Below are positions 9,301 to 16,730 of a stretch of 64,000 nt of DNA, in pieces (position 1 is the first letter of the stretch; each line of letters opens with the position of its first letter). The notes under the pieces are model-generated. The model searched no databases, was not told the origin of the DNA, and worked only from the letters and a program-made list of their open reading frames with translations. This DNA comes from [Leptolyngbya] sp. JSC-1 (lineage in GTDB: Bacteria; Cyanobacteriota; Cyanobacteriia; Elainellales; Elainellaceae). Made by a program: the position numbers and the translations under genes. Location: assembly GCA_000733415.1 (NCBI GenBank), contig KL662192.1, forward strand, positions 174,587 through 238,586, given 5' to 3'.

Positions 9301-9996
9301 GCAGACGACCGCATTAAGCTCTGGAGCCGTAATGGGCAACTCCTTCACGCCTTCGATGCTCAGCAGAGCAGTGTTTGGAGTATGAGTTGGGCTGAAGATG
9401 GCCAAACCCTAGCTACGGGTGGAGCAGACGGTAGTGTCAAGCTTTGGAGCCGTAGGGGGCAACTCCTCCATACCCTCGATGCTCAACAAAGTAGTATCTG
9501 GAGTATGAGTTGGGCTGGGCAAATCCTTGCTGTAGTTAAAGCGGATGGTAGTGTCAAGCTCTGGAGCCATAATGGGGAACTACTTCACACCCTCGATACT
9601 CAGCAAGGCATTGTCTATAGTGTGAGTTGGACCGGAGATGGTCAAACTCTTGCTACCGGTGGAGCAGATGGTAGTGTCAAACTGCTGACAGTGAATAAAC
9701 TAGAGAGAATGCTGGAGCAAGGCTGTAATTGGCTACGCAGCTATTTAATTGCCAGCCCAACTGATCTACAAAAACTGACCGTCTGCCAGATTCCTGATCT
9801 GCTTCCTGCCGCTGCCTTTAACTTAGTAGCGGATAGCGACACTCTTGCCCGACAGGGCAATCTGAAAGCTGCTATACAGGGGTATAAGACTGCTCAGACG
9901 TGGAATTCTAGTCTCCGTTTTGACCCCGCTGGCAGGGCGAATCAACTTGCTCAGGAACCCTGTTGTAATTCCCAAGGCCAAACTAACCACGAATAG
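6331..9996 (+). CDS. AAA_35 NTPase - coiled coil - transmembrane - 13-blade WD40 repeat protein
   Basis: A 1221-residue protein. Residues about 1-370 are an AAA_35-type NTPase module with N-A-R-Q-M-G-K-S-S (51-59, Walker A position) and I-L-I-D-E-V-D (Walker B). Residues about 420-475 are a charged Glu/Ala/Gln coiled coil. About 478-500 is a single hydrophobic helix, so it is probably membrane-anchored. From about residue 600 to 1120 there are 13 WD40-type units of 41 residues, built on VHSVSW-GDGQ-LATGGADGSVKLW and unusually uniform. Blades 8 and 9 are identical at DNA level; blade 12 lacks two residues. The tail (about 1125-1221) with L-x-x-G-C-x-W-L is the usual C-terminus of cyanobacterial WD40-NTPase proteins. 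Likely a sensor/scaffold partner of the CHAT-NTPase upstream (inference). The start is chosen as the first ATG that includes the whole AAA motif. Confidence 0.88.
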   Translation: MTDLSPAAYYAYNYQSEGGALQIDSPTYVTRKADDELFEALKAGQLCYVLNARQMGKSSLKVRTIQRLQSIKVTCAAVDLQGIGTSVTEEQWYFSLINRIARSLQLRRQFNVNHWWAEYNLLSYGQRFGLFLETVLLPAVSGVIAILIDEVDLTLSLPFSTDDFFGILRECYNRRADEVEFRRLTFALFGVAAPSDLIQNKQITPFNIGQPIDLMGFQFSEAQPLAQGLAAKSSNPEALMQAILDWTGGQPFLTQKVCKLIVQAKDEVPAGQEAKWIEALVQARIIENWEAQDTPEHLKTIRERLLSGEQRSGLLLGLYQQIVKQGEIPATDSSEQVALRLTGLVVKRNERLQVYNRIYQHVFDHAWVEAELAKLRPAYYRVAIAEWRRSGDESHLLRGEALKDAMLWSDGKQLSDEDSRFLRASQEAETRKVEQLLAAEAEANQILKAARQQAETELETANQQLLETERRVQHNRKTLTITSALALTAAALAVGAFSLAGNRLSMARDATATLVEARAVTQIERLSTLALRQFEKDQILGLLTAMQAGQQLQAIVDQRSPSAATALMDKQLPLTEYPTFSPIYSLNHIINHIQYRSIPARQGIVHSVSWAGDEQTLATGGDDGSLKFWNRDGELLYTLDTQQGIVHSVSWAGDGQILATGGADGNVKFWSRDGKLLYTLDTQQSIVHSVSWTKDGQTLATGGADGRVKLWNHHREQLRIFDTQQGIVHSVSWIKDGQTLATGGADGSVKYWNRDGELLHTLDAQQGVVHSVSWAGDEQILATGGADGSVKYWNRDGELLHTFDTEQGVAHSVSWAGDEQILATGGEGGAVQLWTQNRQSLYTFDTQQSSVWSISWTGDGQILATGGADGSVKFWNRDGKLLHTLNTQQGIVHSVSWTKDGHVLATGGADGSVKFWNRDGKLLHTLNTQQGIVHSVSWTKDGHVLATGGADGSVKLWSRNGQLLHALNAQQRSVYSVIWTGDSQILASSGADDRIKLWSRNGQLLHAFDAQQSSVWSMSWAEDGQTLATGGADGSVKLWSRRGQLLHTLDAQQSSIWSMSWAGQILAVVKADGSVKLWSHNGELLHTLDTQQGIVYSVSWTGDGQTLATGGADGSVKLLTVNKLERMLEQGCNWLRSYLIASPTDLQKLTVCQIPDLLPAAAFNLVADSDTLARQGNLKAAIQGYKTAQTWNSSLRFDPAGRANQLAQEPCCNSQGQTNHE
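8131..9683 (+). repeat. in-gene tandem array of 13 WD40 units (123 bp each)
   Basis: Thirteen tandem units of about 123 bp encode the WD40 blades. Two consecutive units at roughly 8946-9068 and 9069-9191 are identical base for base, which points to recent unit duplication or gene conversion. The period also creates long spurious open frames on the opposite strand. Confidence 0.9.
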
Positions 9997-10318
9997 AAGT
10001 GATCGATGCAGCCTAGCCGCTTTTTGCTGCTGAATCAGTTGAGTTGCGATCGCTTGTGCTAGCTCCAGGTTTTTTGTTGTTCCTGTTGCTCTAGCATCTG
10101 GGATGCCGATAAAAATTGATGATTGTGATTGCTTAACCGTTTTCCCTCTGCCCATTCCTGGGCATCCTTTAATGTTTGTCCTGTCAATAAGCGCAAGACA
10201 TTAAGTACAGTTGGAATGAAGCCTATGCCGGCAAGTTTGCTCCATAGGGACGTAATTGAGCAAGTTTCTGCTTCCCTTCTGCCAACATGATGTTGAAAGG
10301 TTTGAGAACTAATCATTC
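9970..10318 (-). pseudogene. decayed downstream half of an AAA_35/WD40-type protein
   Basis: Reading leftwards from the stop of the HTH-AAA gene, the same frame continues with LAEGKQKLAQLRPYGANLP. A second frame holds LLTGQTLKDAQEWAEGKRLS and LSASQMLEQQEQQKTW, and a third holds LELAQAIATQLIQQQKA plus a hydrophobic helix. These are the linker, coiled coil and membrane segment seen in the intact gene at 6331-9996 (around its residues 375-500). Several stops and frameshifts break them, and no WD40 blades remain. So this is the relic of a longer HTH-AAA-TM protein. Confidence 0.7.
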
Positions 10319-11488
10319 TCAGGCTTTATCCCTGTTGAAGCAACTTGCTCCTGTGAATGGAATAACCACGCTTGTTGAACCTGGCTGGGTCGTTTCGATG
10401 AATTGCTCAAAGGTCAGCTGTTGATATTGAATTTGCGAAAGAGCCTTCTGGAGTAAAAATGGATGCCCGCCGATGAAGTTAGCCAGATATCTGACTTGCT
10501 CCGAACTCCAATTCAATCCGTATTGCTGAATCATCATTAACGTCTGCTCTGGGGTAAATTCCGTAAGTTCAATCGAAAATCCCACATTAAAGGGGGATTG
10601 ATGAATGTTGATGGGAACGGCTGCATCTGATGAGTAGACAATAATGAAACGCAAATTCTGCCATATTTTACTTGCCTCATCACCATACTGCGCTTTTTCG
10701 TACCAGGCACGTAGAATTCCAAAGAAATTTTGCGCAATTGCCGGATATTGAAACAGAACCTCTACATCATCAAGCGCTAGAATAACAGGCTGATCTGTCT
10801 GCTTAAGCAAATACTGCTCAAAATAGCAGGTGCAATTGTAATTACTACCAAACATGTCATCCCAGTAGCTAGAAACTTTGTTTGGTAGGCCAAGATTGTG
10901 CGTCACAATTGCACAAAATCTAGATAAAAACTTATTTACATCATCGCCAAATGAGATATCTGCGAGGCGCATATTGAGGAATAGTGTTTTCCATCCTCGT
11001 TGCCTTACCCGATTTAATATCTGAATCGTCAAAGATGTTTTACCCATGCGTTTTGGAGCCTTGATCCGGACCAATCCACCTGGTTTGGCGATTTCGTTGT
11101 CGCAGCGCTCTTCAATTGGGTGTCGCTTGATATAGAATCTGGGAGAAAACAATATTGAACCTGTCTGATCTACTCCAGAGGAAGAAATTAAATCATAATT
11201 TGTGTAGAGTGCAGGCGTTCGCATGTAATCATCGGGTTGCAATGTCAACCCAAAGGCATTGAAATAAATGGCTAGCGAACTTCGATCAACAGCGATCTTA
11301 CGTTGTTGGATCTTGAGCACCGTGTTTTGACTCAAACTGGTTTGCTTTGCCAACTCCTCCAATGTGTAAGCAGCTCCCCTGTTGTTCATCAATCTAGCTT
11401 GGTGCTGCGCTTTCTGGATCCGTTGATAACCAGAGGTCGTTAGAATGAAACCTCTCGTTCGTTTTGGGGGCGTACAATCCTTCATCAT
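10319..11488 (-). CDS. HTH plus AAA_35 NTPase protein, truncated at the C-terminus
   Basis: A 389-residue protein. The first 80 residues look like a helix-turn-helix module (L-E-E-L-A-K-Q-T-S-L-S-Q-N-T-V), as seen at the front of many cyanobacterial AAA_35 proteins. Residues about 110-375 are the AAA_35 domain: K-R-M-G-K-T-S-L for Walker A and I-L-A-L-D-D-V-E for Walker B, where the second acidic residue differs from the usual D-E-V-D. Paralogy with the NTPase domain at 4506-6233 is clear (NIHQSPFNVG and GGHPFL are shared). The frame ends where a decayed continuation begins, so the present gene is probably a truncated form. It is convergent with the WD40 gene. Whether it is still functional is unknown. 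Confidence 0.75.
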   Translation of the reverse strand: MMKDCTPPKRTRGFILTTSGYQRIQKAQHQARLMNNRGAAYTLEELAKQTSLSQNTVLKIQQRKIAVDRSSLAIYFNAFGLTLQPDDYMRTPALYTNYDLISSSGVDQTGSILFSPRFYIKRHPIEERCDNEIAKPGGLVRIKAPKRMGKTSLTIQILNRVRQRGWKTLFLNMRLADISFGDDVNKFLSRFCAIVTHNLGLPNKVSSYWDDMFGSNYNCTCYFEQYLLKQTDQPVILALDDVEVLFQYPAIAQNFFGILRAWYEKAQYGDEASKIWQNLRFIIVYSSDAAVPINIHQSPFNVGFSIELTEFTPEQTLMMIQQYGLNWSSEQVRYLANFIGGHPFLLQKALSQIQYQQLTFEQFIETTQPGSTSVVIPFTGASCFNRDKA

Positions 11489-11890
11489 TCACTCAAGTGA
11501 CCTTAGGATTTAGCTCGATTTTGGTTTCAGCACAATTGGGCTAGTTATCAGCGTTATTATTCTGTACCTGCAGAACTTGCTATAAGCAGCCACAGTAATG
11601 CAGTCAAAAGAACATAGCAAATTTTGCTCCAGCAGCTTAGTGACTTGATCAAGAACCAAAATTCAAGCTGGGTTAAAAGTTTAATGTGCTGAACAGTCTT
11701 TTTGTTGTTAAAACTCGAAAGTAACAGATATCTGAGCTGCTCAGGGGAATCAAAGAGTAATATATCTTTGGATAGATGCGCTTGTACTTACCTATTCTTT
11801 ATTCTTAACACAAAAAAGCTTTAGTTAGGTTAACTTTTAGAAATTTAAATTCTTTCCGCACCCATTCTCGCATTACCAAAGTACCCACCG

Positions 11891-11925
11891 ACTTGTGCAA
11901 TCAACTTGTGCAATCAACTTGTGCA
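11891..11925. repeat. 13-bp tandem repeat, about 2.7 copies
   Basis: The unit ACTTGTGCAATCA is repeated head to tail twice, followed by a third partial copy. The function is unknown; it may be replication slippage or an operator-like array. Confidence 0.7.
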
Positions 11926-12192
11926 CAATCGAGTGTTAGGCACTTTGCCTTCCCAGTCGGTATCTGTCAGTTTTGCCGAAACGGCTTATGCAGTCCTCCC
12001 CAAAAATTTTGTTGAATATTGAAGCAAACCTTCAAACGCCGTAAACCAGGCAAGATGTCGGAAGTACTAAAGCTGCTTCAGCAAATCTGACGAGAAATCA
12101 ACAGTAACCCGATAGACTTACTGACCTTTGATGAACTATAATAACTCATCAAGTCATTGTACTGATTGGATTTGCTATATCTCAGCCAGCTA

Positions 12193-12303
12193 TACAGCGT
12201 TTTTCACTCATGTGAGGTATGGAGGGTGTAGGGGCTTCGCCCCACGCAGGGGAGTGCGCCTGCACCTTGTTTTTCGTACTTCACTAGCCTGAAAAAGGCT
12301 GTA
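12193..12303. repeat. MITE-like dispersed repeat, family A, copy 2
   Basis: A 111-bp copy in the same orientation as the one at 4289. It has the same TACAGCGTTTTTC / GAAAAAGGCTGTA ends and the shared inner parts TTCACTCAT and TACTTCACTAGCCTG; the centre differs by small indels and compensating changes. Confidence 0.8.
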
Positions 12304-12436
12304 AATACCAGTATCTCGATAAGCCTATGGGAGTTTTTGCACCTGAATAGCAAAACCTGAAGCCAACCGCGCCTTCATGATTGCCAGCAGAATTAAGTAA
12401 GTACGCAAAATTAAACTAACTCATCGATCGATAACC

Positions 12437-13213
12437 ATGCAGCCTTTTAATCCTTGGGGCCGTCTTCAGTCGTTTGTCTATTTTCTGAATCGGTGGTTAC
12501 AGCGCAACTGGCAGCCGTTACTGTTCCTTTTTGGCACCTATGTGCCGCTTGCCATCTTTGCTATTTTGGCGATGCAGATCTGGCAGTTGGAGGGGGGGTT
12601 GGGTTGGGATGTCGCGATCATGCAAGCAATCCACGCCACGGCCAACCCCATCCTCGACCGGATTGCCGCTGCTTGGACCAACGTGGGCACCACATCGGGC
12701 GTGTTTCCAGCCTCTGTGCTGATTGGGATTGGCTTCCTCTACGCCCGTCGCTGGCGCTTCCTTACCTACTGGTTGATCGCTCTCCCAGGCTGTGTTTTGA
12801 TTAACCGGGTCGCAAAGCTGTGGCTGCATCGAGTTCGCCCTAGTTTATGGGACTATCCACCAGTTCCAGAATTTTCGTTTCCGAGCGGCCATGCGATGGC
12901 GAGTATGGGGTTTGTAGCAGCGCTGATTGTTTTAACCTGGAACACAAGCTGGCGAATCTGGGTTTGGCTGCTGGGCGGTGGCTTCGTGGTCTCGATTGGC
13001 TGGACGCGGCTGTATTTGGGTGTGCATTATCCCAGTGATATCGTAGCTGGCTGGATGTTGTCGATTGCGTGGGCCATCGGTGTGTGTTTGATTGTCAAAC
13101 CCCTATCGTTAACTACGCTCTCAGGATCACCGCTGGCATTGAGCGATGAGGGTGGGAGGAGTCAGGCTTCCCAGAGCATCAGCCAACGGAAATCAGGTGT
13201 CGGAGGTAAGTAG
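12437..13213 (+). CDS. PAP2-family phosphatase (membrane phosphatidic acid phosphatase-like)
   Basis: A 258-residue integral membrane protein with about six hydrophobic segments. The three PAP2 motifs are present in order: K-L-W-L-H-R-V-R-P, then F-S-F-P-S-G-H-A (catalytic His), then R-L-Y-L-G-V-H-Y-P-S-D (nucleophilic His). Enzymes of this family remove phosphate from phosphatidic acid, undecaprenyl pyrophosphate or phosphatidylglycerol phosphate; the sequence alone does not decide which. The start is the first ATG, at 12437. It stands alone between MITE A copy 2 and a Uma2 relic. Confidence 0.9.
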   Translation: MQPFNPWGRLQSFVYFLNRWLQRNWQPLLFLFGTYVPLAIFAILAMQIWQLEGGLGWDVAIMQAIHATANPILDRIAAAWTNVGTTSGVFPASVLIGIGFLYARRWRFLTYWLIALPGCVLINRVAKLWLHRVRPSLWDYPPVPEFSFPSGHAMASMGFVAALIVLTWNTSWRIWVWLLGGGFVVSIGWTRLYLGVHYPSDIVAGWMLSIAWAIGVCLIVKPLSLTTLSGSPLALSDEGGRSQASQSISQRKSGVGGK

Positions 13214-13376
13214 GATCTATAGGAAGTTATCCATTGAGAGATGTATCAGTTTCTTAGACTAAATAGGTACGTTAATTAAAAGTGGAATGAGTCTGGGGTT
13301 AATTAAGAATCAGACATGCCTCTGAGAATGAACAGCTCAATATTGGTAAGAATGCAAAAATCATCTATCTCTGACA

Positions 13377-13739
13377 TTGAAGAAGTTGAGCCGCACACTT
13401 TTCTTAACCCAATACAGCCACACCCACGACTTCACGGCCTCAGGCTTCAATTTCTACCACGACATCCACGATCCCTTCTGGCACAAGTGCCCCGACTGGT
13501 TCTTGGTCGTGGATATGCCGCACCTCTACAATGAGGACCTGGGTCGCTTTGATGATGAATCTGCCAAGATCCCCGATGCATCCCCTGCTGCAACAGCGCA
13601 ACGGGCAGAAGAACAGGCCCAGTCTCAACTCCTGCAAGCAGCTCGCAATTTGTTAGCAACAGGAATGCCCATTGAGCAAGTTGTGACGCCGCCAAGTTTA
13701 CCCGAGGCTCAGGTGCAGGTGTTACAGTCCTCGGACTAA
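13377..13739 (+). pseudogene. Uma2/DUF820-type nuclease relic with internal deletion
   Basis: The frame gives 120 residues. The front (HDFTASGFNFYHDIHDPFWHKCPDWFLVVD) matches the start of one cyanobacterial Uma2 subgroup, and the end (AEEQAQSQLLQAARNLLATGMPIEQV) matches its coiled C-terminal tail. The central PD-(D/E)XK core, normally 100 or more residues with the catalytic Asp and Glu-x-Lys, is missing. The jump occurs at NEDLG, where intact relatives have a similar EDLG further downstream, which suggests deletion between short repeats (inference). No activity is expected. Match recalled from memory, not aligned. Confidence 0.6.
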
Positions 13740-14166
13740 GGCTGTTTCTGAGGCAGGCTGACAAGCTAGGCTCAGTTGGGCTTACAGCCGGCGAATCTGA
13801 AAGCTTCTGGATCGAGGGCAGCAATGGCCGACTCTGAGACGGACGCTTGGATAGCCAATCCGCCGCTGAGCCTGTCACTTTCTGATCACTTTTGCTGGAT
13901 AGGGTGTTTCTCAATCCTGAAATGCACCCACTGTGTATTCAGGCATGACGTCATCCTAGTGGCGTCTCTACTAAATGTAGCGCTAGCCCATTGGGGAGAG
14001 GGGAGCCGTACCTCCCGGTTTACTCCTCTACCCCATTCTGGTCTGAATTCTGGTCTGAATTTATGGAATCACTATTGCTACATTACCTACCTGCAACGTT
14101 CAGAGCCGCATTCTGAAAATTACCTGGTCAGGAGCGCTCGATGCAATGATTTGAAGCAAAGCCCTT
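13740..14166. other. 427-bp intergenic region
   Basis: No supported gene. A short direct duplication (TCTGGTCTGAAT) sits near 14038-14060. An open frame across 13776-14291 has no recognisable protein features and overlaps the start of the real gene. Confidence 0.5.
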
Positions 14167-15477
14167 ATGATGTCTCTAACGGTTGGCGATCCAGTTCCCT
14201 GGTTCATGCTTCCTTCCACATCCAATCCCACCTTTCACTTCGATACGGTTGGTGGACACTATGTTGTTTTATTTTTCTTCGGCAGTTCTAAATATTATAA
14301 GGCAGCGGTTCCCTTAAGAGACTTTTGCCAGCGGCAAACCCAGTTTCTAACTCTCAAAATTCCCTTCTTTGGTATCAGTGTTGATTCAGACGATGCCGCT
14401 TTAGCGGAACTCGTAGAGCATCCGAGTCACTTTAAATTGATGTGGGATTTTGAGGCAGAAGTCAGCAGGCAATATGGAGTGTGTCAGCTTCAGGGTGAAA
14501 CGATCAGCTACCAGCCGATTACCTTGGTACTAGACCCAACACTGCGCGTTTTGCAGATTTTCCCAATCCAGAACCCGTCGGAGCATGTCAATCAGGTGAT
14601 GCAGTTTCTGGAAACGTTGCCAGCTCCAGAACCGCACCAAATGGCTGCGCGACAAGCTCCCGTTTTGCTGATTCCTAGAGTATTTGAACCGGAGTTTTGT
14701 CGTCATCTGATCCAGCTATTTGATGCCGATGGCGGTGAAGAGTCTGGCTTTATGCGGGAAAAAGAAGGCAAGACAATCAGCGTCACCGATTACAGCTTCA
14801 AGAAACGCCGCGACTTGAACTTGGCCGATAGCCATCCAGACTTGCTGCCGACGATCAATGAATTGGTGATTCGGCGAGTCAAACCAGAAATTGAAAAGGC
14901 GTTCCAGTTCAGCATCACTCGATTTGAACGGCATGTGGTCGCCTGTTATGACGGCAAAACTGGAGGGTTTTTCAATCGCCACCGCGATAACACCACCAAG
15001 GGCACGGCTCACCGTCGCTTTGCTATGACGATCAATTTGAATACGGGAGACTATGAAGGAGGTTGCCTGTGGTTCCCTGAGTATGGCACGCGGCTGTATC
15101 GTCCTGGTGTGGGAGAAGCGGTGATTTTCTCTTGCTCCCTTCTGCACGAAGCTACCCCTGTGCTGAGCGGGCGGCGCTTTGCCCTGCTGTCCTTCTTCTA
15201 CAACGATGAAGATGCCGAATTACGTGAACGCAACCGTAAATTTCTGGCCGTTGAGCCAAAGCCAGATCGTGCAGCCGCACCGGAAACCATCAATTTAACT
15301 CCCGCTCATCTATCTCCTCATTCGTCCCCATCCTTAGACAATCCACCTGCTGCCGCTGTCGCTCGTACCAGTGGAGCAGCCCAGACCAACCCCAAAGCAG
15401 CCGGCTTCCAGGCTAAATCTCCGCAACCGAAAGCAAAAGGCTTCCAATCCAAATCAAAATCTAAAAAAAAACGTTAA
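14167..15477 (+). CDS. peroxiredoxin-like domain fused to a 2-oxoglutarate/Fe(II) prolyl-4-hydroxylase-type oxygenase
   Basis: A 436-residue protein; the start may be the second ATG at 14170. Residues about 1-160 have the thioredoxin-fold layout of AhpC/TSA proteins (G-D-x-V-P-W-F-M-L-P, V-V-L-F-F-F-G-S-S). But the position of the peroxidatic Cys in that loop is occupied by Ser-Ser-Lys, so peroxidase activity is doubtful. Residues about 165-370 are a 2OG-Fe(II) oxygenase: H-R-D supplies two iron ligands, L-L-H-E-A-T-P supplies the third, and the Arg in S-G-R-R-F-A-L binds 2-oxoglutarate. The C-terminal 65 residues are low-complexity Pro/Ala/Lys. The gene ends in an A9 run and is followed at once by a glycosyltransferase frame, so the two are probably linked. 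The substrate is unknown. Confidence 0.82.
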   Translation: MMSLTVGDPVPWFMLPSTSNPTFHFDTVGGHYVVLFFFGSSKYYKAAVPLRDFCQRQTQFLTLKIPFFGISVDSDDAALAELVEHPSHFKLMWDFEAEVSRQYGVCQLQGETISYQPITLVLDPTLRVLQIFPIQNPSEHVNQVMQFLETLPAPEPHQMAARQAPVLLIPRVFEPEFCRHLIQLFDADGGEESGFMREKEGKTISVTDYSFKKRRDLNLADSHPDLLPTINELVIRRVKPEIEKAFQFSITRFERHVVACYDGKTGGFFNRHRDNTTKGTAHRRFAMTINLNTGDYEGGCLWFPEYGTRLYRPGVGEAVIFSCSLLHEATPVLSGRRFALLSFFYNDEDAELRERNRKFLAVEPKPDRAAAPETINLTPAHLSPHSSPSLDNPPAAAVARTSGAAQTNPKAAGFQAKSPQPKAKGFQSKSKSKKKR

Positions 15478-15500
15478 ATCGAATTACCAAAAATCAGGCG

Positions 15501-16706
15501 AAGCGAATTCTGCTGCTGCATCCCAACTTTCCGGCCCAGTTTCGCCATTTGACTAAAGCATTAGCCGAACGTCCAAATTACCAGGTGGTGTTTGGTACTG
15601 CCTGCAAAGAGGGCCAAATTTCAGGAATTCATAAAGCTGTTTACAGCCCCACTCGCGATGTATCCGATAATATTCACAACTATGTAGAGCCTCTAGAAGC
15701 AGCAGTATTACAGGGACAGGCTGCTTATCGCATGGCTCAAGATCTGCGGGTCGAAGGATTCATTCCTGATGTAATCTATGGTCACTCGGGTTGGGGGCCA
15801 ACCCTATTCATGAAGGATATTTTCCCATCCGCTAAACTCCTCTGCTATTTCGAGTGGTTTTACCATGCTCACGGCTCCGATTGTAATTTTGATCCAGCCT
15901 ACTCATTGAGTGCCGATGACGAAGCGCGGGTGCGAGTCAGAAATGCTCCGATTTTGCTCGATTTATCCGCCTGCGACCAAGGTCTCTCTCCCACCCATTG
16001 GCAACGCCAGCAGTTTCCCAGCGAGTTTCACCCTAAGTTGACCGTGCTGCACGATGGCATCGATACTCATTTTTTCCGTCCGCATCCGGGAGCGACTCTG
16101 GTATTACCTCGGCTGGATCTGGATCTGAGCCATGTAGACGAGTTAGTCACCTATGTGGCGCGAGGCATGGAACCCTATCGCGGCTTTCCGCAGTTTATCG
16201 AGGCAGTGGCTTTGCTTCAGCAGCAGCGACCTCAATGCCATGTTGTGATTGTGGGGGAAGATCGGGTTGCCTATAGCCCACCTCGCTCGGATGGCAAAAC
16301 TTACAAACAATATATGTTAGAGACTGTACCGCTCGATCTCGATCGTATTCACTTTACTGATAGTATTCCATATTCAGAGCATCTCCAAGTCCTGCAAGCC
16401 TCGTCGGTGCATGTTTACCTGACCTATCCGTTTGTCCTATCCTGGTCCATGCTGGAGGCGATGTCCACCAGCTGTTTAGTGGTGGCGTCCGACACACCTC
16501 CCGTGAGAGAAGTAATTCAAGATGGATTCAATGGCTTGTTGGTTGATTTCTTTTCACCAGAGCAGATCGCCGAGCGGGTTATTGAAGTTCTCGATCATCC
16601 TACCCGTATGGCCGAGATCAGAAGCCAAGCGCGGCAGACTATCCTGGAACGCTACGACCTCAATCTCCTGTTGCCACGGCATATCAAATGGCTCAATAGC
16701 GTGTAG
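15501..16706 (+). CDS. glycosyltransferase family 4-like protein, start codon not canonical
   Basis: The frame encodes about 400 residues of a GT4/GT-B glycosyltransferase. The N-terminal Rossmann entry is RILLLHPNFPAQFRHLT; the donor-site part includes Y-V-A-R-G-M-E-P-Y-R-G and the E-A-M-S-T-S-C-L-V-V-A-S-D-T-P-P loop; then P-x-R-E-V-I-x-D-G-F-N-G. Relatives usually begin with Met just before R-I-L-L-L-H-P, but here that codon is AAG (15501-15503). The first alternative start, TTG at 15549, would delete the Rossmann strand. The frame is open back to a stop at 15462, and the preceding gene ends in an A9 run from which a -1 shift would enter this frame. So it is read from an ATT, made by frameshifting, or has lost its start. 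Sequence error is also possible. Confidence 0.75.
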   Translation, partial: KRILLLHPNFPAQFRHLTKALAERPNYQVVFGTACKEGQISGIHKAVYSPTRDVSDNIHNYVEPLEAAVLQGQAAYRMAQDLRVEGFIPDVIYGHSGWGPTLFMKDIFPSAKLLCYFEWFYHAHGSDCNFDPAYSLSADDEARVRVRNAPILLDLSACDQGLSPTHWQRQQFPSEFHPKLTVLHDGIDTHFFRPHPGATLVLPRLDLDLSHVDELVTYVARGMEPYRGFPQFIEAVALLQQQRPQCHVVIVGEDRVAYSPPRSDGKTYKQYMLETVPLDLDRIHFTDSIPYSEHLQVLQASSVHVYLTYPFVLSWSMLEAMSTSCLVVASDTPPVREVIQDGFNGLLVDFFSPEQIAERVIEVLDHPTRMAEIRSQARQTILERYDLNLLLPRHIKWLNSV

Positions 16707-16730
16707 GAGTACTTTTGATTCTGTTGCCAG

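Larger units (their letters stand above)
11489..12436. other. 948-bp intergenic region
   Basis: No supported gene. It holds a 13-bp tandem repeat (11891-11925) and the second family A MITE (12193-12303). A short frame from the ATG at 12055 is interrupted after about 11 codons and may be a relic, but I cannot name it. The upstream region of the HTH-AAA gene and the region before the PAP2 gene lie here; no promoter is convincing. Confidence 0.55.

Noticed and set aside
8725..9405. 226-codon open frame on the minus strand across the WD40 array
   Set aside because: It is the complement of the 123-bp repeats; a period divisible by three keeps both strands open. The protein has no independent features.
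13776..14291. 171-codon open frame before the peroxiredoxin/oxygenase gene
   Set aside because: No recognisable domain, and it overlaps the real gene start in another frame.
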